NCBI GenBank assembly: GCA_963778025.1
Contig: CAVZTA010000006.1
Location: forward strand, 558,001-622,000
Direction of reading: 5' to 3'
DNA: 64,000 nucleotides
Source of the DNA: CAVZTA01 sp963778025
Lineage (GTDB): Bacteria > Chloroflexota > Limnocylindria > Limnocylindrales > CSP1-4
Below, in pieces: positions 27,360 through 35,998 of the stretch. The position numbers and the translations under genes were made by a program. The notes under the pieces are model-generated. The model saw only the letters and a program-made list of their open reading frames with translations. It ran no database searches and was not told the DNA's origin. Position 1 is the stretch's first letter, and each line of letters begins with the position of its first letter.

Positions 27360-28241
27360 TCAGGCGCTCGCCAGGACCTCGCGAAGCTTGGCGGCGAACG
27401 CGTCGGGTTCACCCGTCTGCCCGTATTCGCCGCCCAGGAACCCACCGTGGTCGCCCGGGAAGATGACGGGCTCGGTCCCCAGCCGCTCGGCCACGGCCTC
27501 CGCGCCACGGTGAGCGAGCGTCCCGCCCGACGCCTCGCCGGCGGCCAGCACGATCCGGGTCGAGGCGCCTCGCAGCGCGTCCCACTGGGGCTCGTAGTGG
27601 GTGATGTCGACCATGTTCCGGCCGAGCATCGGGTCCGTCCGCGAGCCGTCGTCCCCGGTCGGCATCCCGAACATCGCGGGATCCGGTCCGGGCTGCGCCG
27701 CGCTCTCGGCCGTGAACTCGCCCTGGTGGCTGGTCACGGCGATGAAGTGCGCCATCCCCGCGCCCCAGCCCTTGGCCTGGTAGGTCTCGCTGATCGCACG
27801 TGCGGCGGCCATCGCGTGCTCGCGATCCGGCAGGACCGACGCCAGCGGCGGCTCGTGGGCGACCAGCGTCCGCACGTCGTCGGGATGCGCCGCGACCAGG
27901 GCGAGCGCGTTGACCGCGCCCCCGCTGCTCGCGAAGAGGTCGACCGGTCCCAGCCCGGTGGCCTCGATGATCCGGTGGAGATCGTCCGCGTGAGTCTGGG
28001 GCGGGGACGGATCCATCGGATCGGCCTTGCGGCTCCGCTCGCTGCCGCGCGGGTCGTAGGTGATGACGGTCCGATCGGTGAAGTGGCTCGCGAGGGTGGG
28101 AAAGCCACCGGCACCCATCGGGGAGCCGATGAGGAACAGCGGCAGCTCGGTGCTTCCGGTCGCCGGTCGGATGTCGTAGGCCAGCGTCGCGCCCGGCGCG
28201 TCGAGCTGGTGGGTCGTCGGCTGGGTGGTGGCGAGCGTCAT
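27360..28241 (-). CDS. Alpha/beta hydrolase
   Basis: 293-aa alpha/beta-hydrolase fold enzyme, intact. Features are LPLFLIGSPMGAGGFPTLAS (oxyanion region), TVITYDPRGSERSRKADPM, the nucleophile elbow VDLFASSGGAVNALALVA (Ser) and VIFPGDHGGFLGGEYG, with the catalytic His near the end. It is the last gene of the ArsR-SRPBCC-hydrolase operon, 15 bp after the SRPBCC gene. This arrangement is common for small-molecule stress or detoxification operons controlled by an ArsR repressor. Confidence 0.88.
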   Translation of the reverse strand: MTLATTQPTTHQLDAPGATLAYDIRPATGSTELPLFLIGSPMGAGGFPTLASHFTDRTVITYDPRGSERSRKADPMDPSPPQTHADDLHRIIEATGLGPVDLFASSGGAVNALALVAAHPDDVRTLVAHEPPLASVLPDREHAMAAARAISETYQAKGWGAGMAHFIAVTSHQGEFTAESAAQPGPDPAMFGMPTGDDGSRTDPMLGRNMVDITHYEPQWDALRGASTRIVLAAGEASGGTLAHRGAEAVAERLGTEPVIFPGDHGGFLGGEYGQTGEPDAFAAKLREVLASA

Positions 28242-28256
28242 CGGGGTCTCCTTGGC

Positions 28257-28772
28257 TCAGCGGGCCGCGCCGCTCGTGGCGGCGTCCTCGGCGAGCAGCG
28301 CGTCGATCTGGCCGACCGCCTGGGTCAGGCCGTCCTCCATGCCCATCGCGAGGATCTGCTCCATCGCGGCGGTGTCGGGGAAGATGCTGGCGATCTCCAT
28401 CCGCGTCCGACCGGCGTCGAGCGCCTGGATCGTGACGTCGACGTCGTTCCGCGGCAGCTCGTCGTTCGGTGTCCCGTCGGCGTTCGAGAAGCCGTCGCGG
28501 AACACGAGGCGGTGCGGCGGCTCGGCCGAGACGATCTCCCAGTAGCCGCGCGGCTGGTCGCCCGTCGGACCCGTCATGTGGTAATCGACGCGGCCGCCGG
28601 AGCGCAGGTCGTGCGAGTCGACGGTCGCGGGGTAGGTCGGCGGACCCCACCACCGCTCGAGCTGGCGCGGATCGGCCCACAGCTGCCACACGCGATCGGG
28701 CGGCGCGTCGAACTCGGCTTCGAGCGTCAGGGTCAGGGACTGCGGATCCTTGCGAACAGCGGTCACGGTCAT
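28257..28772 (-). CDS. SRPBCC (AHSA1-like) domain protein
   Basis: 171-aa START-like fold protein of the AHSA1 group that binds hydrophobic ligands. Typical motifs are EAEFDAPPDRVWQLWADPRQ, LERWWGPPTYPATVDSHDLR and GRVDYHMTGPTGDQPRGYWE. Its ATG overlaps the ArsR stop (ATGA). ArsR-SRPBCC pairs are widespread; the SRPBCC protein may bind the signal molecule or a substrate. Confidence 0.9.
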   Translation of the reverse strand: MTVTAVRKDPQSLTLTLEAEFDAPPDRVWQLWADPRQLERWWGPPTYPATVDSHDLRSGGRVDYHMTGPTGDQPRGYWEIVSAEPPHRLVFRDGFSNADGTPNDELPRNDVDVTIQALDAGRTRMEIASIFPDTAAMEQILAMGMEDGLTQAVGQIDALLAEDAATSGAAR

Positions 28773-29110
28773 CGTGTCGGCTCCTTCCGGTCATCGGCGA
28801 CGAGCGCGGTCATCCGGTCCACCCGGCCCCGCCACAGCTCCTCGTATCGATCGAGCAGGCGGCGTGCGACGAGCACGCCCTCGAGGTTCGTCCGGACGAC
28901 CTTCCGTCGTCCGATGCGTTCCTTGGTGATGAGGCCGGCCCGCTCGAGGATCGCGACGTGCTTCTGCACGGCCGCGAAGCTCATCGGGTAATGCTCGGCC
29001 AGCTCCGCCACGCCCTCATCGCCGCCGATCGCCCGGCGGACGATGTCACGCCGGGTGGCGTCGGCCAGGGCGCCGAACATGCGGTCGAAGTCGGGCGGGG
29101 CGATCTGCAT
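28769..29110 (-). CDS. ArsR-family helix-turn-helix transcriptional regulator
   Basis: 113-aa winged-helix repressor. The fold reads FDRMFGALADATRRDIVRRA, then VAELAEHYPMSFAAVQKHVA (recognition helix) and LERAGLITKERIGRRKVVRT. No Cys pair typical of metal sensors is visible, so it belongs to the non-metal SRPBCC-associated group. The start is taken at ATG 29110 because the perfect 18-bp palindrome at 29114-29131 then lies just upstream. The in-frame ATG at 29146 would put the operator inside the gene. Autorepression of the whole operon is likely. Confidence 0.88.
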   Translation of the reverse strand: MQIAPPDFDRMFGALADATRRDIVRRAIGGDEGVAELAEHYPMSFAAVQKHVAILERAGLITKERIGRRKVVRTNLEGVLVARRLLDRYEELWRGRVDRMTALVADDRKEPTR

Positions 29111-29113
29111 CGA

Positions 29114-29131
29114 TACAACCATATGGTTGTA
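29114..29131. promoter_or_regulatory. Perfect 18-bp palindromic ArsR operator
   Basis: TACAACCATATGGTTGTA is perfectly self-complementary and notably AT-rich for the region. It ends 3 bp before the chosen ArsR start. Position and symmetry fit the operator of this repressor and predict tight autoregulation. Confidence 0.8.
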
Positions 29132-29152
29132 CGAATGATCTGTCAACCCGCG

Positions 29153-30070
29153 TCAGGCGTTCGAGATCGACTTCCATTCCCGAAGCCGTCGCGCGATCAG
29201 CTGGGCGCGGGCCTCCAGGTCGTCGCCATCGAGGACACGCATGTCTCCTGGGTCGGCGCGGAGGTAGACACCCGAGGTCCGCTCGTGGAGGCTGGGATCG
29301 GTATCGGAGCGCGTGGTCCAGTAGCCCGATGCGCGATCCTCGGACTCGAGACGGATCTCGCCCGTCCCCTCGAACCGCGGCGCGTTCGGATGCCGAGGCC
29401 GTTCGCCCGTGTGCACGTAGAAGACGCGGAGCGGATCCTGGCGCTCCCTGGAGGCCTCGCTCCAGTAGCGGGCCGACAGCGTGCCGTCCTCCTGCCACCC
29501 CCGACCGGTGATCTCGAGGCCGCCCGCGCGATCGCGGGCGATCCGGAGGAGGCTGATCGCCGACGGTTCGCGCTCCGTGCGCACGGTGAGCGAGTGCTGC
29601 CACCAGTCACCCTCGAGCCGGGCGAGGCGACCCTCGTCCGCGATCGCCTTGCGGAGCTTGTCGTTCACGGCGCGCATGTCCGCCGCCGAGAGCCCCTCCG
29701 CGTAGCGGATGACGGTCAGGCCGAGGAGATCGGTCGGCAGCTTGGCGCCGCGGGCGTGGAGGATGAACGTGCGACGCATGCCCAGCGCACCCCCGAACAG
29801 GCCCGCTTCGAACACCACGTTGTCGCGCGGCGCGGCCTGGCCCGACGCGCTCGCGCCCGACGGGTCGCTCGTCCAGTCATCCTGCGCGAACACGAACGCG
29901 GCGAAGTCGACCTGGTGGGTGAGCTCCACCAGCCGGTCCAGGGTCGAGACGCCGGGGTTGAAGACGGCGGTCCACGGCTCGACGTCTGCGACCTCCGCCA
30001 GGCCGCGCGCCACCGCCTCGACGAGCTTGGTCTGCTTGCCCGAGGAGCCAAGGAAGATGCGTGGCTTCAT
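29153..30070 (-). CDS. TIR-like (CAP12/Pycsar type) nucleotide-binding protein with C-terminal beta-rich domain
   Basis: 305-aa soluble protein. The N-terminal domain (about 1-125) matches the CAP12/Pycsar TIR-like family: PRIFLGSSGKQTKLVEAVA, VEPWTAVFNPGVSTLDRLVE, VDFAAFVFAQDDWTS and APRDNVVFEAGLFGGALGM. In that family the Glu in NVVFE is the catalytic residue for NAD cleavage. The C-terminal part (about 165-290) is beta-rich with Trp/Gly motifs (LEGDWWQHSLTV, LEITGRGWQEDG, YWSEASRERQD) and is not a domain I can name. The start is ATG 30070, supported by the domain boundary. No cyclase gene is adjacent. It lies 42 bp upstream of the ArsR operon, same strand. Likely an abortive-infection-type effector or sensor. 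Confidence 0.82.
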   Translation of the reverse strand: MKPRIFLGSSGKQTKLVEAVARGLAEVADVEPWTAVFNPGVSTLDRLVELTHQVDFAAFVFAQDDWTSDPSGASASGQAAPRDNVVFEAGLFGGALGMRRTFILHARGAKLPTDLLGLTVIRYAEGLSAADMRAVNDKLRKAIADEGRLARLEGDWWQHSLTVRTEREPSAISLLRIARDRAGGLEITGRGWQEDGTLSARYWSEASRERQDPLRVFYVHTGERPRHPNAPRFEGTGEIRLESEDRASGYWTTRSDTDPSLHERTSGVYLRADPGDMRVLDGDDLEARAQLIARRLREWKSISNA

Positions 30071-30435
30071 CACACGGATCGTCGCGGATCTCGACGATGC
30101 GCAGGATCGGCTCGCATCCGTCCGAGGGTCGTCATGGGCGCGCGGACTCACCCTGGGTGAACCACCGGAAGGGGTGATGGCAGACGCCCGCGTCGGCCAC
30201 ATCCTCGCTGTCATCGCATCAGGGCCGTGATCGGCCCTCGGCCCTGGTACCGGACCGCGTGGTGCGCGAGATAGGTCATGTCGATGCTCGGTCCGCTTGG
30301 ATCCATCGTGCTCGACGTTCTAGGCGATCGCTTCGACGCCCGGATCGCCGAGGTCATCGGATCGCGTCATCGTAAGCTGGTCCGCGTGCCCCATCGGCGC
30401 CTCACTGCGCCGACGGCGGTCCCGAGCGTCAAGCG
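30071..30435. other. Divergent intergenic region with two hairpins
   Basis: 365 bp without a convincing gene. GGGCCG-TGAT-CGGCCC at 30222-30237 is a 6-bp stem. TCGGCGC-CTCACT-GCGCCGA at 30394-30413 is a perfect 7-bp stem just before the plus-strand gene at 30436. The second could act in the 5' leader of that gene. Promoters for both neighbouring genes should lie here but were not clearly recognised. Confidence 0.5.
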
Positions 30436-32577
30436 ATGAGCGGCCCCCTCGACTTCTACCAGACGCAGGTCCGGATCCTGTGGGAGTGGCGGGGCGGGCC
30501 GTGGGCCCTCGTCAAGCGACTCGCGATCACGCTGGTCGTGTCGGCGATCGCGTTCCTCCTGACCGCCTGGCTGCTGCCCAACATCACGGTCGACCGCGTC
30601 CTGTCCGCGGTGGCCGTCATCGTGGTCATGGCCGTGCTCAACGCCGTGGTCCGCCCACTGGTCCTGACGTTCGTCGCCCCGCGGTCGCTGATCCTGACGG
30701 CCGTCAGCGTCCTGGTCCTCCAGATCCTCGTCTTCCTGATCGCGTGCAACGTGGTCCCGGGCGTGACCATCGGCGGGTTCATCCCGGCCCTGGTCGGATC
30801 GTTCGTGTACGCGATCATCAACACCGCCCTGACCGGCATCCTGGGCATCGACAGCGGCGACTCGTTCTACGGGTCGCTCATCCAGCGGATGCTCATCAAG
30901 GGCTCGGCACCCCGGAGCGACAAGCCCGGGCTCGTGATCATCCAGATCGATGGGCTTGCCCATCCGATCCTCGCCGGTCGGATGCGCGCGGGTTCGGTCA
31001 ACACGATGGCCGCCCTGGTCCGCAAGGGCAGCCACAAGCTGTCGCGCTGGGAAGCGATCCTGCCGTCGATGACCTCCGCCAGCCAGGCCGGGATCCTGCA
31101 CGGCAACAACGATGGCATCCCAGCCTTCCGGTGGTTCGAACGCGACCGCCAGAAGCTGATGGTCTCGAGCAACCCCGTTGATGCCGGCGAGATCGTCCAG
31201 CGGGTGTCCAATGGCGAGGGCCTGCTGTCCAACAACGGAGCGAGCATCACCAACCTCGTGACCGGTGATGCGACGCGGGCCTACTTCACGACGGCAGCCA
31301 TCAAGGACAAGAGCCAGGGCATCGGGGAGAGCAAGGCGTTCCTGGGCTTCTTCCTGAGCCCGTCCGGATACCTCCGCTCGTTCACGTTGTTCCTCGGCGA
31401 GTTCTTCAAGGAGCGATTCCAGGCCCGCCGGACCCGTCGCTCGGGCATCCAGCCCCAGATGCATCGCGGGATGAAGTACGCCGGCATGCGTGCCGCCAGC
31501 AACGTCCTGCTCCGCGACGTCAACACGTCGCTCATCATCGAGGAGATGTACCGCGGCACGAACGTGATCTACGCCGACTTCACCGACTACGACGAGCTGG
31601 CCCACCACTGCGGCCCCGAGCGGATCGAGTCGTTCCAGGCCCTCGACGGCGTGGATGCCGCCATCGCGACCCTGACCAAGGCCGCCGAGGACGCGCCCCG
31701 GCCGTATCGCTTCATCGTCCTGTCCGACCACGGCCAGAGCCTGGGGGCCACCTTCAAGCAGCGGTATGGCCACAGTCTCGGCGAGCTCGTGCGCGACCTC
31801 ATGGGTGGGCGCGCGACGGTCGTCCAGACGGAGACGGCGGCCGAGGGGTCGACGTTCATGAATGCGTTCCTGTCCGAGATCACCCGCAGCAGTGGGGTGG
31901 GGCCCACGGTCGCCCGCGCGGCGCTCGCGAGCAAGACGACCGATGGCGTGGTCGACCTCGACCCGACGGATATCCCGCCGCCGGCCGACGAATCCGCGAT
32001 CGCCGTGGTCGGCTCCGGCAACCTCGGGCTGGTGTGGTTCACCGGGACCGACCATCGCCTCACGGCCGAGGAGATCCGCGACCGCCATCCGCTGTTGCTG
32101 GCGAAGCTCGCCGAACACCCGGGCGTGGGGCTCCTGATGGTCCGCTCCGCGGAGTTCGGTGCCATGGCGATGAGCCGAGACGGGGTCCGCTACCTCGACA
32201 CAGACCGCGTCGAAGGCATCGATCCCACGACGCTCTTCGGCGAGCACACCGTGATGAGCCTCAAGCGCGAGGATGCGATGGAGCACGCGCCGGACATCCT
32301 CTTCCTGAGCCAGTACGACCCGGAGCTGGGCGAGGTCGCCGCATTCGAGGAGCTGATCGGCTCGCACGGTGGCCTCGGCGGCCCGCAGACGCAGCCGTTC
32401 ATCCTCCACCCGGCCGATTGGCAGCTGGACGAGCCGGTCCCGCTCGGCGCCCCCGCCATCTACCGCAACATCCGGCGCTGGCTCGAATCGATCGACATCA
32501 AGCTCGGCCCGACGGCACAGGTCCCGGTCGAGCCCGTCGAGGCGCCTGCCATGGCGGCCGCCGCCGAAGCAACGTAG
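30436..32577 (+). CDS. Phage holin-like membrane domain fused to alkaline phosphatase/type I phosphodiesterase domain
   Basis: 713-aa membrane protein. Four transmembrane helices (about residues 25-140: ITLVVSAIAFLLTAWLLPNI, then VIVVMAVLNAVVRPLVLTFV) form a holin-4-like (YvlD/DUF360) domain. The rest is an alkaline phosphatase-superfamily domain: LVIIQIDGLAHP (first metal Asp), AILPSMTSASQAGILHGNND (Thr/Ser nucleophile), VIYADFTDYDELAHHCGPE, FIVLSDHGQSLGATF (Asp-His ligands) and GSHGGLGGPQTQPFILHP (last His). All metal positions look present. This fusion probably hydrolyses a phosphodiester at the membrane. Monocistronic with a hairpin 24 bp after the stop. Confidence 0.9.
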   Translation: MSGPLDFYQTQVRILWEWRGGPWALVKRLAITLVVSAIAFLLTAWLLPNITVDRVLSAVAVIVVMAVLNAVVRPLVLTFVAPRSLILTAVSVLVLQILVFLIACNVVPGVTIGGFIPALVGSFVYAIINTALTGILGIDSGDSFYGSLIQRMLIKGSAPRSDKPGLVIIQIDGLAHPILAGRMRAGSVNTMAALVRKGSHKLSRWEAILPSMTSASQAGILHGNNDGIPAFRWFERDRQKLMVSSNPVDAGEIVQRVSNGEGLLSNNGASITNLVTGDATRAYFTTAAIKDKSQGIGESKAFLGFFLSPSGYLRSFTLFLGEFFKERFQARRTRRSGIQPQMHRGMKYAGMRAASNVLLRDVNTSLIIEEMYRGTNVIYADFTDYDELAHHCGPERIESFQALDGVDAAIATLTKAAEDAPRPYRFIVLSDHGQSLGATFKQRYGHSLGELVRDLMGGRATVVQTETAAEGSTFMNAFLSEITRSSGVGPTVARAALASKTTDGVVDLDPTDIPPPADESAIAVVGSGNLGLVWFTGTDHRLTAEEIRDRHPLLLAKLAEHPGVGLLMVRSAEFGAMAMSRDGVRYLDTDRVEGIDPTTLFGEHTVMSLKREDAMEHAPDILFLSQYDPELGEVAAFEELIGSHGGLGGPQTQPFILHPADWQLDEPVPLGAPAIYRNIRRWLESIDIKLGPTAQVPVEPVEAPAMAAAAEAT

Positions 32578-32600
32578 ACCGGGACACGACCATCTCCGAT

Positions 32601-32615
32601 CCGCCGCTTCGGCGG
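32601..32615 (+). terminator. Hairpin after the phosphodiesterase gene
   Basis: CCGCCG-CTT-CGGCGG forms a perfect 6-bp GC stem with a 3-base loop, 24 bp after the stop. There is no T-run, so it is a weak or non-canonical intrinsic terminator. Confidence 0.4.
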
Positions 32616-32637
32616 GCGCGACCTTGGCGCCGGCTTC

Positions 32638-34933
32638 ATGATGGACGTCCCTCGGCCCGATGCGGATCGAGGGTCGAGCACGCCAGGTGGTCCTCGTTCG
32701 CGATCGGAGGGACGGCGAGTGGTTGACCCGCCCTCGGGCACCAGCGCGGCGGATGCCCCGCTCGTCCCGGGCTGGCTGATCCGCCTGGCCGAAGTCGGCT
32801 GGCGGGTCCTCGTCACGCTCACGCTCGGGCTGGTCGTGATCGCTGTCGCGGTGGAGCTCGCCGTCGTCGTTGCCTCGATCGTCGTTGCGCTTGATCCTGG
32901 CGGCTACGCTCGCGCCCTACGTCGAGCAGCGTCGCGCGCGGGGGTGGGGCCGCAACAAGGCGGCCGGGGTCGTCTCGCTCGCGGCGCTGCTCGTCCTGGT
33001 CGCTGCGGTCGCCGCGATCGTCCTGGTCATGGTTCCGTCGCTGAGCGCGATCATCTCGGCCGTCGATGCGGCGATCCGCCTGTTCCAGGTCGGACTCGCG
33101 GCGATCGGCATCTCGTCCGACGTCACGGCGATCCTCCAGCGCATCGAGACCGGGCTCCGTGACCTCGTCCTGGGCGGGCTCGCAGACATCGTCGCCGCGG
33201 GAGCGAATGTCGTCACCGTCGCCATCCTGGGCGGCTTCCTCACGTTCTTCCTGCTGCAGGACGGCGACCGAGCATGGGCCTGGGTCCTCGACGCGAGCGG
33301 CGGCTGGCGCCGTGGGGCGCTGATGGCCGGCGGCCGGCGCGCGGTCGATCAGGTCGGCGGGTACGTCCGGGGGACGTCCGTCACGGCGGTCGCCACGGCG
33401 GTGCTGGCAGGGCTGCTGATGGTGTTGCTCGGTGTGCCCCTTGCCGGTCCGCTTGCTGTCGTCGTCCTGACGGCTGCGTTCGTCCCGTACGTGGGTCGAA
33501 CCATCGCCGGCATCGTGATCGTCGCGGTGACGCTTGCCACCCGCGGCGGGGTGCCCGCTTCCGCCCTGCTCGTCCTCTATGTGACCGGCGCGATCGCGCT
33601 CGACCGTGTGCTGGCGCGCCTCGAGGCCGGACGTCGCCTGGAACTGCACCCGATCCTCGCCGTCCTCGGATTGCCCATCGGCTTCGCGATGGCCGGGTTC
33701 TTCGGCCTCATCATCATCCTGCCCGTCCTGGCGTTCGCCCAGACGGCGGCCGGCGTCATCATCACGGCGCTCGGTCGTGGGCCAGCGGCTGCTCCCGCCG
33801 CGCGGGCCACGTCCAGTGCCTCGGGGGCCAACGGCGTCCCGGTGTGGCTGGATCGCCTGGGTCAATGGAGCTGGCGCTCGCTCATCGTGGTGGCGTTGTC
33901 CATCATCGTCATCCAGGCGGCGCTGCTGTTGCCTGGGGTGATCCTGCCAGTCGTGATGGCTGTGATCCTCGCGGCGACGCTCCACCCGGCCTCGGCCGCC
34001 TTGCAGCGACGAGGCGTCGGTCGAACGATGGCGGCAGCGATCGTCACGGTGGGGACGGGCGTCGCCATCATCGCCGTGGTCGTCGTGACCCTCGCGTCAC
34101 TCGCGGGGCCGATCGCCGAGCTGACGTCGACGGCGACCGAGGGAGCCGAGGCTTCGGGCGCTCAGGCGATCGGCGTCGGCTCGTTCGTGTCCGCCATCAA
34201 CAGCGGCCTGATCGCAACGGTCGGCGCCGCCGTCGCGAACGCCATCGGCGCCGTGATCGTCCTGCTGCTCGGCGCGTTCCTGACGTTCTACTTCATCCGC
34301 GATGGGGCACGCGTGTGGGGTGCCCTGACGCGCGGAGTCCCGGCGGATCGTCGGGGACTCCTGGATACGGCTGGCACTCGCGCGGTCGACGTGCTCGGCG
34401 GGTACATGGTCGGGACTGCGGCCATCTCGGCCTTCGGCGCCGCGAGCCAGTGGGTCATCATGGTCCTGCTGGGCCTGCCGCTGGCGTTCCCGCTGGCGGT
34501 CCTCGCGCTCTTCGCCGGGTTCATCCCGTACATCGGCGGGTTCATCGCGACGTTCCTCGCGTTCCTCGTCGCGATCGCGGTGGGCAGCCCGACCGCCATC
34601 GTCGTCATGGCCATCTACACGCTCGTCTTCAACATCATCCAGGGCAACTTCGTCACCCCGCTCGTCTACGGCAAGGCCGTCAGCCTGCACCCGGCGATCG
34701 TTCTCCTGGCGGTGCCCATCGGCAATGCGCTCGCGGGCATCGTGGGCATGTTCCTGGTGGTCCCCGTGGCGGGCGTGATCGCGACGAGCTGGCGAGCGAT
34801 CCTGCAGGTCATCGATGTCGGCGGATCGGACACCGCGGTGCCCGTCGCCGAGGCGCGGGCGGGCGACGAGCCCGGCCCAGTCGGGTTCGGCGCCGAGAGC
34901 GAGACACGGGTAGGCGAGTTCGACCCCGCCTGA
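32638..34933 (+). CDS. AI-2E family transporter with internal tandem duplication; one frameshift
   Basis: About 765-residue membrane protein made of two homologous AI-2E units. Unit 1 starts at ATG 32638 or 32641 (GWLIRLAEVGWRVLVTLTLG). It changes frame near 32890, exactly where SIVVA should join LILAATLAPYVEQRRARGWG, and runs to about 33770. Unit 2 (33843-34820) repeats the pattern: RLGQWSWRSLIVVALSIIVI, VILAATLHPASAALQRRGVG, AFLTFYFIRDGARVWGALTR and GNFVTPLVYGKAVSLHPAIV. Family members are usually single units of 350-400 aa and export or exchange small solutes. The doubled form may be a covalent dimer. Confidence 0.87.
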
Positions 34934-35087
34934 CGCACGCGCGTGGCCGGATCGTCGGTCGACCGTGGTGGATACCAAGCGGGGTGATGGCTTCTGGCTT
35001 CGGCTGACGCAGTCTCTGGAGCGTGACGGCCCACCGACAAACCAACGAAGGCCACACACGTGGACCCATCAGTAGAAAAGGGGAGTC

Positions 35088-35549
35088 ATGACTGAAGAGC
35101 GATCGCTTGATGAGCTCGGGCCCGTCGATTACGTGATCGTGGAGTTCCCGGTCGGCCAGCAGAACTTCACCGGCGAGGGGGCGGCAGAGCTCCTGCGCCT
35201 CCACGACGCCGGGACGATCCGGATCATGGACATCCTCATCCTCCAGAAGGGCGAAGACGGGACGGCCATGGCCCAGGAGCTCGGTGACCTCGAGGAGATG
35301 GGCGAGCTCGAACGGCTGGAGACCGAGCTCGTGCAGACGCTGGCCGAGGAAGACGTCGACATGCTCGCCGAGGCGATGGACCCGGGCAGCGTCGCCGCGG
35401 TCCTCGTCTACGAGAACCTGTGGGCCGCCCCGTTCGCCTCGGCCGTGCGTCGGGCGGGCGGCCAGTTGATCGCCAACGGCCGGATCCCGATCCAGGCCAT
35501 GATCGCCGCCGTCGAAGCCGACGCGGCCCTCGAAGAAGTAGGAGTCTGA
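35088..35549 (+). CDS. DUF6325 family protein
   Basis: 153-aa soluble protein of the DUF6325 (DUF1269-like) family. Typical sequence is LGPVDYVIVEFPVGQQNFTG, AAELLRLHDAGTIRIMDILI and VAAVLVYENLWAAPFASAVR. Members are often paired with a small protein and implicated in membrane-linked stress response, but function is unknown. The ribosome site GAAAAGGGGAGTC precedes ATG 35088. The next gene's ATG follows 1 bp after the stop, so the two form an operon. Confidence 0.85.
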   Translation: MTEERSLDELGPVDYVIVEFPVGQQNFTGEGAAELLRLHDAGTIRIMDILILQKGEDGTAMAQELGDLEEMGELERLETELVQTLAEEDVDMLAEAMDPGSVAAVLVYENLWAAPFASAVRRAGGQLIANGRIPIQAMIAAVEADAALEEVGV

Positions 35550-35550
35550 G

Positions 35551-35817
35551 ATGCCGCTCGGTCCTGGTCGCGCCGGAAGGGGAGTCATCGGCGCTCCCGT
35601 CGCCAAGGCAGCCGTGGTCGGCGCGGCCGTGTCGCCCGGTCCATCGCCCGTCGCGAAAGCCGCGGTCGTCGGCGCCGCCGTGTCGCCCGGCCGGCCCGGT
35701 CCATCGCCCGTCGCGAAGGCCGCGGTCGTCGGCGCCGCCGTGTCGCCCGGTCCATCGCCCGTCGCGAAGGCGGCGGTCGTCGGCGCCGCGGTGACGCCTG
35801 GCCGGCGCCGGTTCTAG
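35551..35817 (+). CDS. Small repeat protein (four 17-residue repeats) downstream of DUF6325
   Basis: 88-aa protein. After MPLGPGRAGRGVIGA it consists of four near-identical units PVAKAAVVGAAVSPG, with PS/RPGPS linkers, and ends in GRRRF. Small basic partners of DUF6325 normally carry a single such Ala/Val segment. Here it has expanded by tandem duplication. The segments are mildly hydrophobic and could pack on a membrane. Its ATG lies 1 bp after the DUF6325 stop. Confidence 0.7.
   Translation: MPLGPGRAGRGVIGAPVAKAAVVGAAVSPGPSPVAKAAVVGAAVSPGRPGPSPVAKAAVVGAAVSPGPSPVAKAAVVGAAVTPGRRRF
35596..35802 (+). repeat. Tandem repeat, four copies of a 51-bp unit
   Basis: Copies begin near 35596, 35641, 35701 and 35752. 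Copy 2 carries a 9-bp insertion (RPG codons). The repeats are nearly identical at DNA level, indicating recent expansion by slippage or recombination. Such repeats are also prone to assembly collapse or expansion. Confidence 0.85.
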
Positions 35818-35998
35818 ACGGGCCAGCCGTACGTAGGTGTCGTGGCCATCGCGCCGGCGGTGGCCACGGCACGCTCACGGGGCGGCAAAGGCTGCGATCT
35901 CGACGGGAGCCCGGAGCGATGCGGTTCGAAGCCTGGATGCGCGGGGTCGTCGTGAGCGATGACGCCGATGCCTTCGTCGCGTCGAGTGGGGAGCGAGG

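Noticed and set aside
26946..28991. 681-aa plus-strand open frame over the globin/hydrolase/SRPBCC region
   Set aside because: It overlaps three clear family members on the other strand and shows only antisense-type composition.
29153..30070. Full CBASS or Pycsar operon around the TIR-like gene
   Set aside because: No cyclase, E1/E2 or other ancillary gene is recognisable in the neighbouring genes; only the effector-like domain is supported.
30367..32409. 680-aa minus-strand open frame opposite the phosphodiesterase
   Set aside because: Composition is His/Arg/Asp-rich without family motifs, as expected for the antisense of a GC-rich gene; the plus-strand gene is a clear family member.
35596..35802. 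CRISPR array
   Set aside because: The repeats are contiguous in-frame coding units of 51 bp with no unique spacers.
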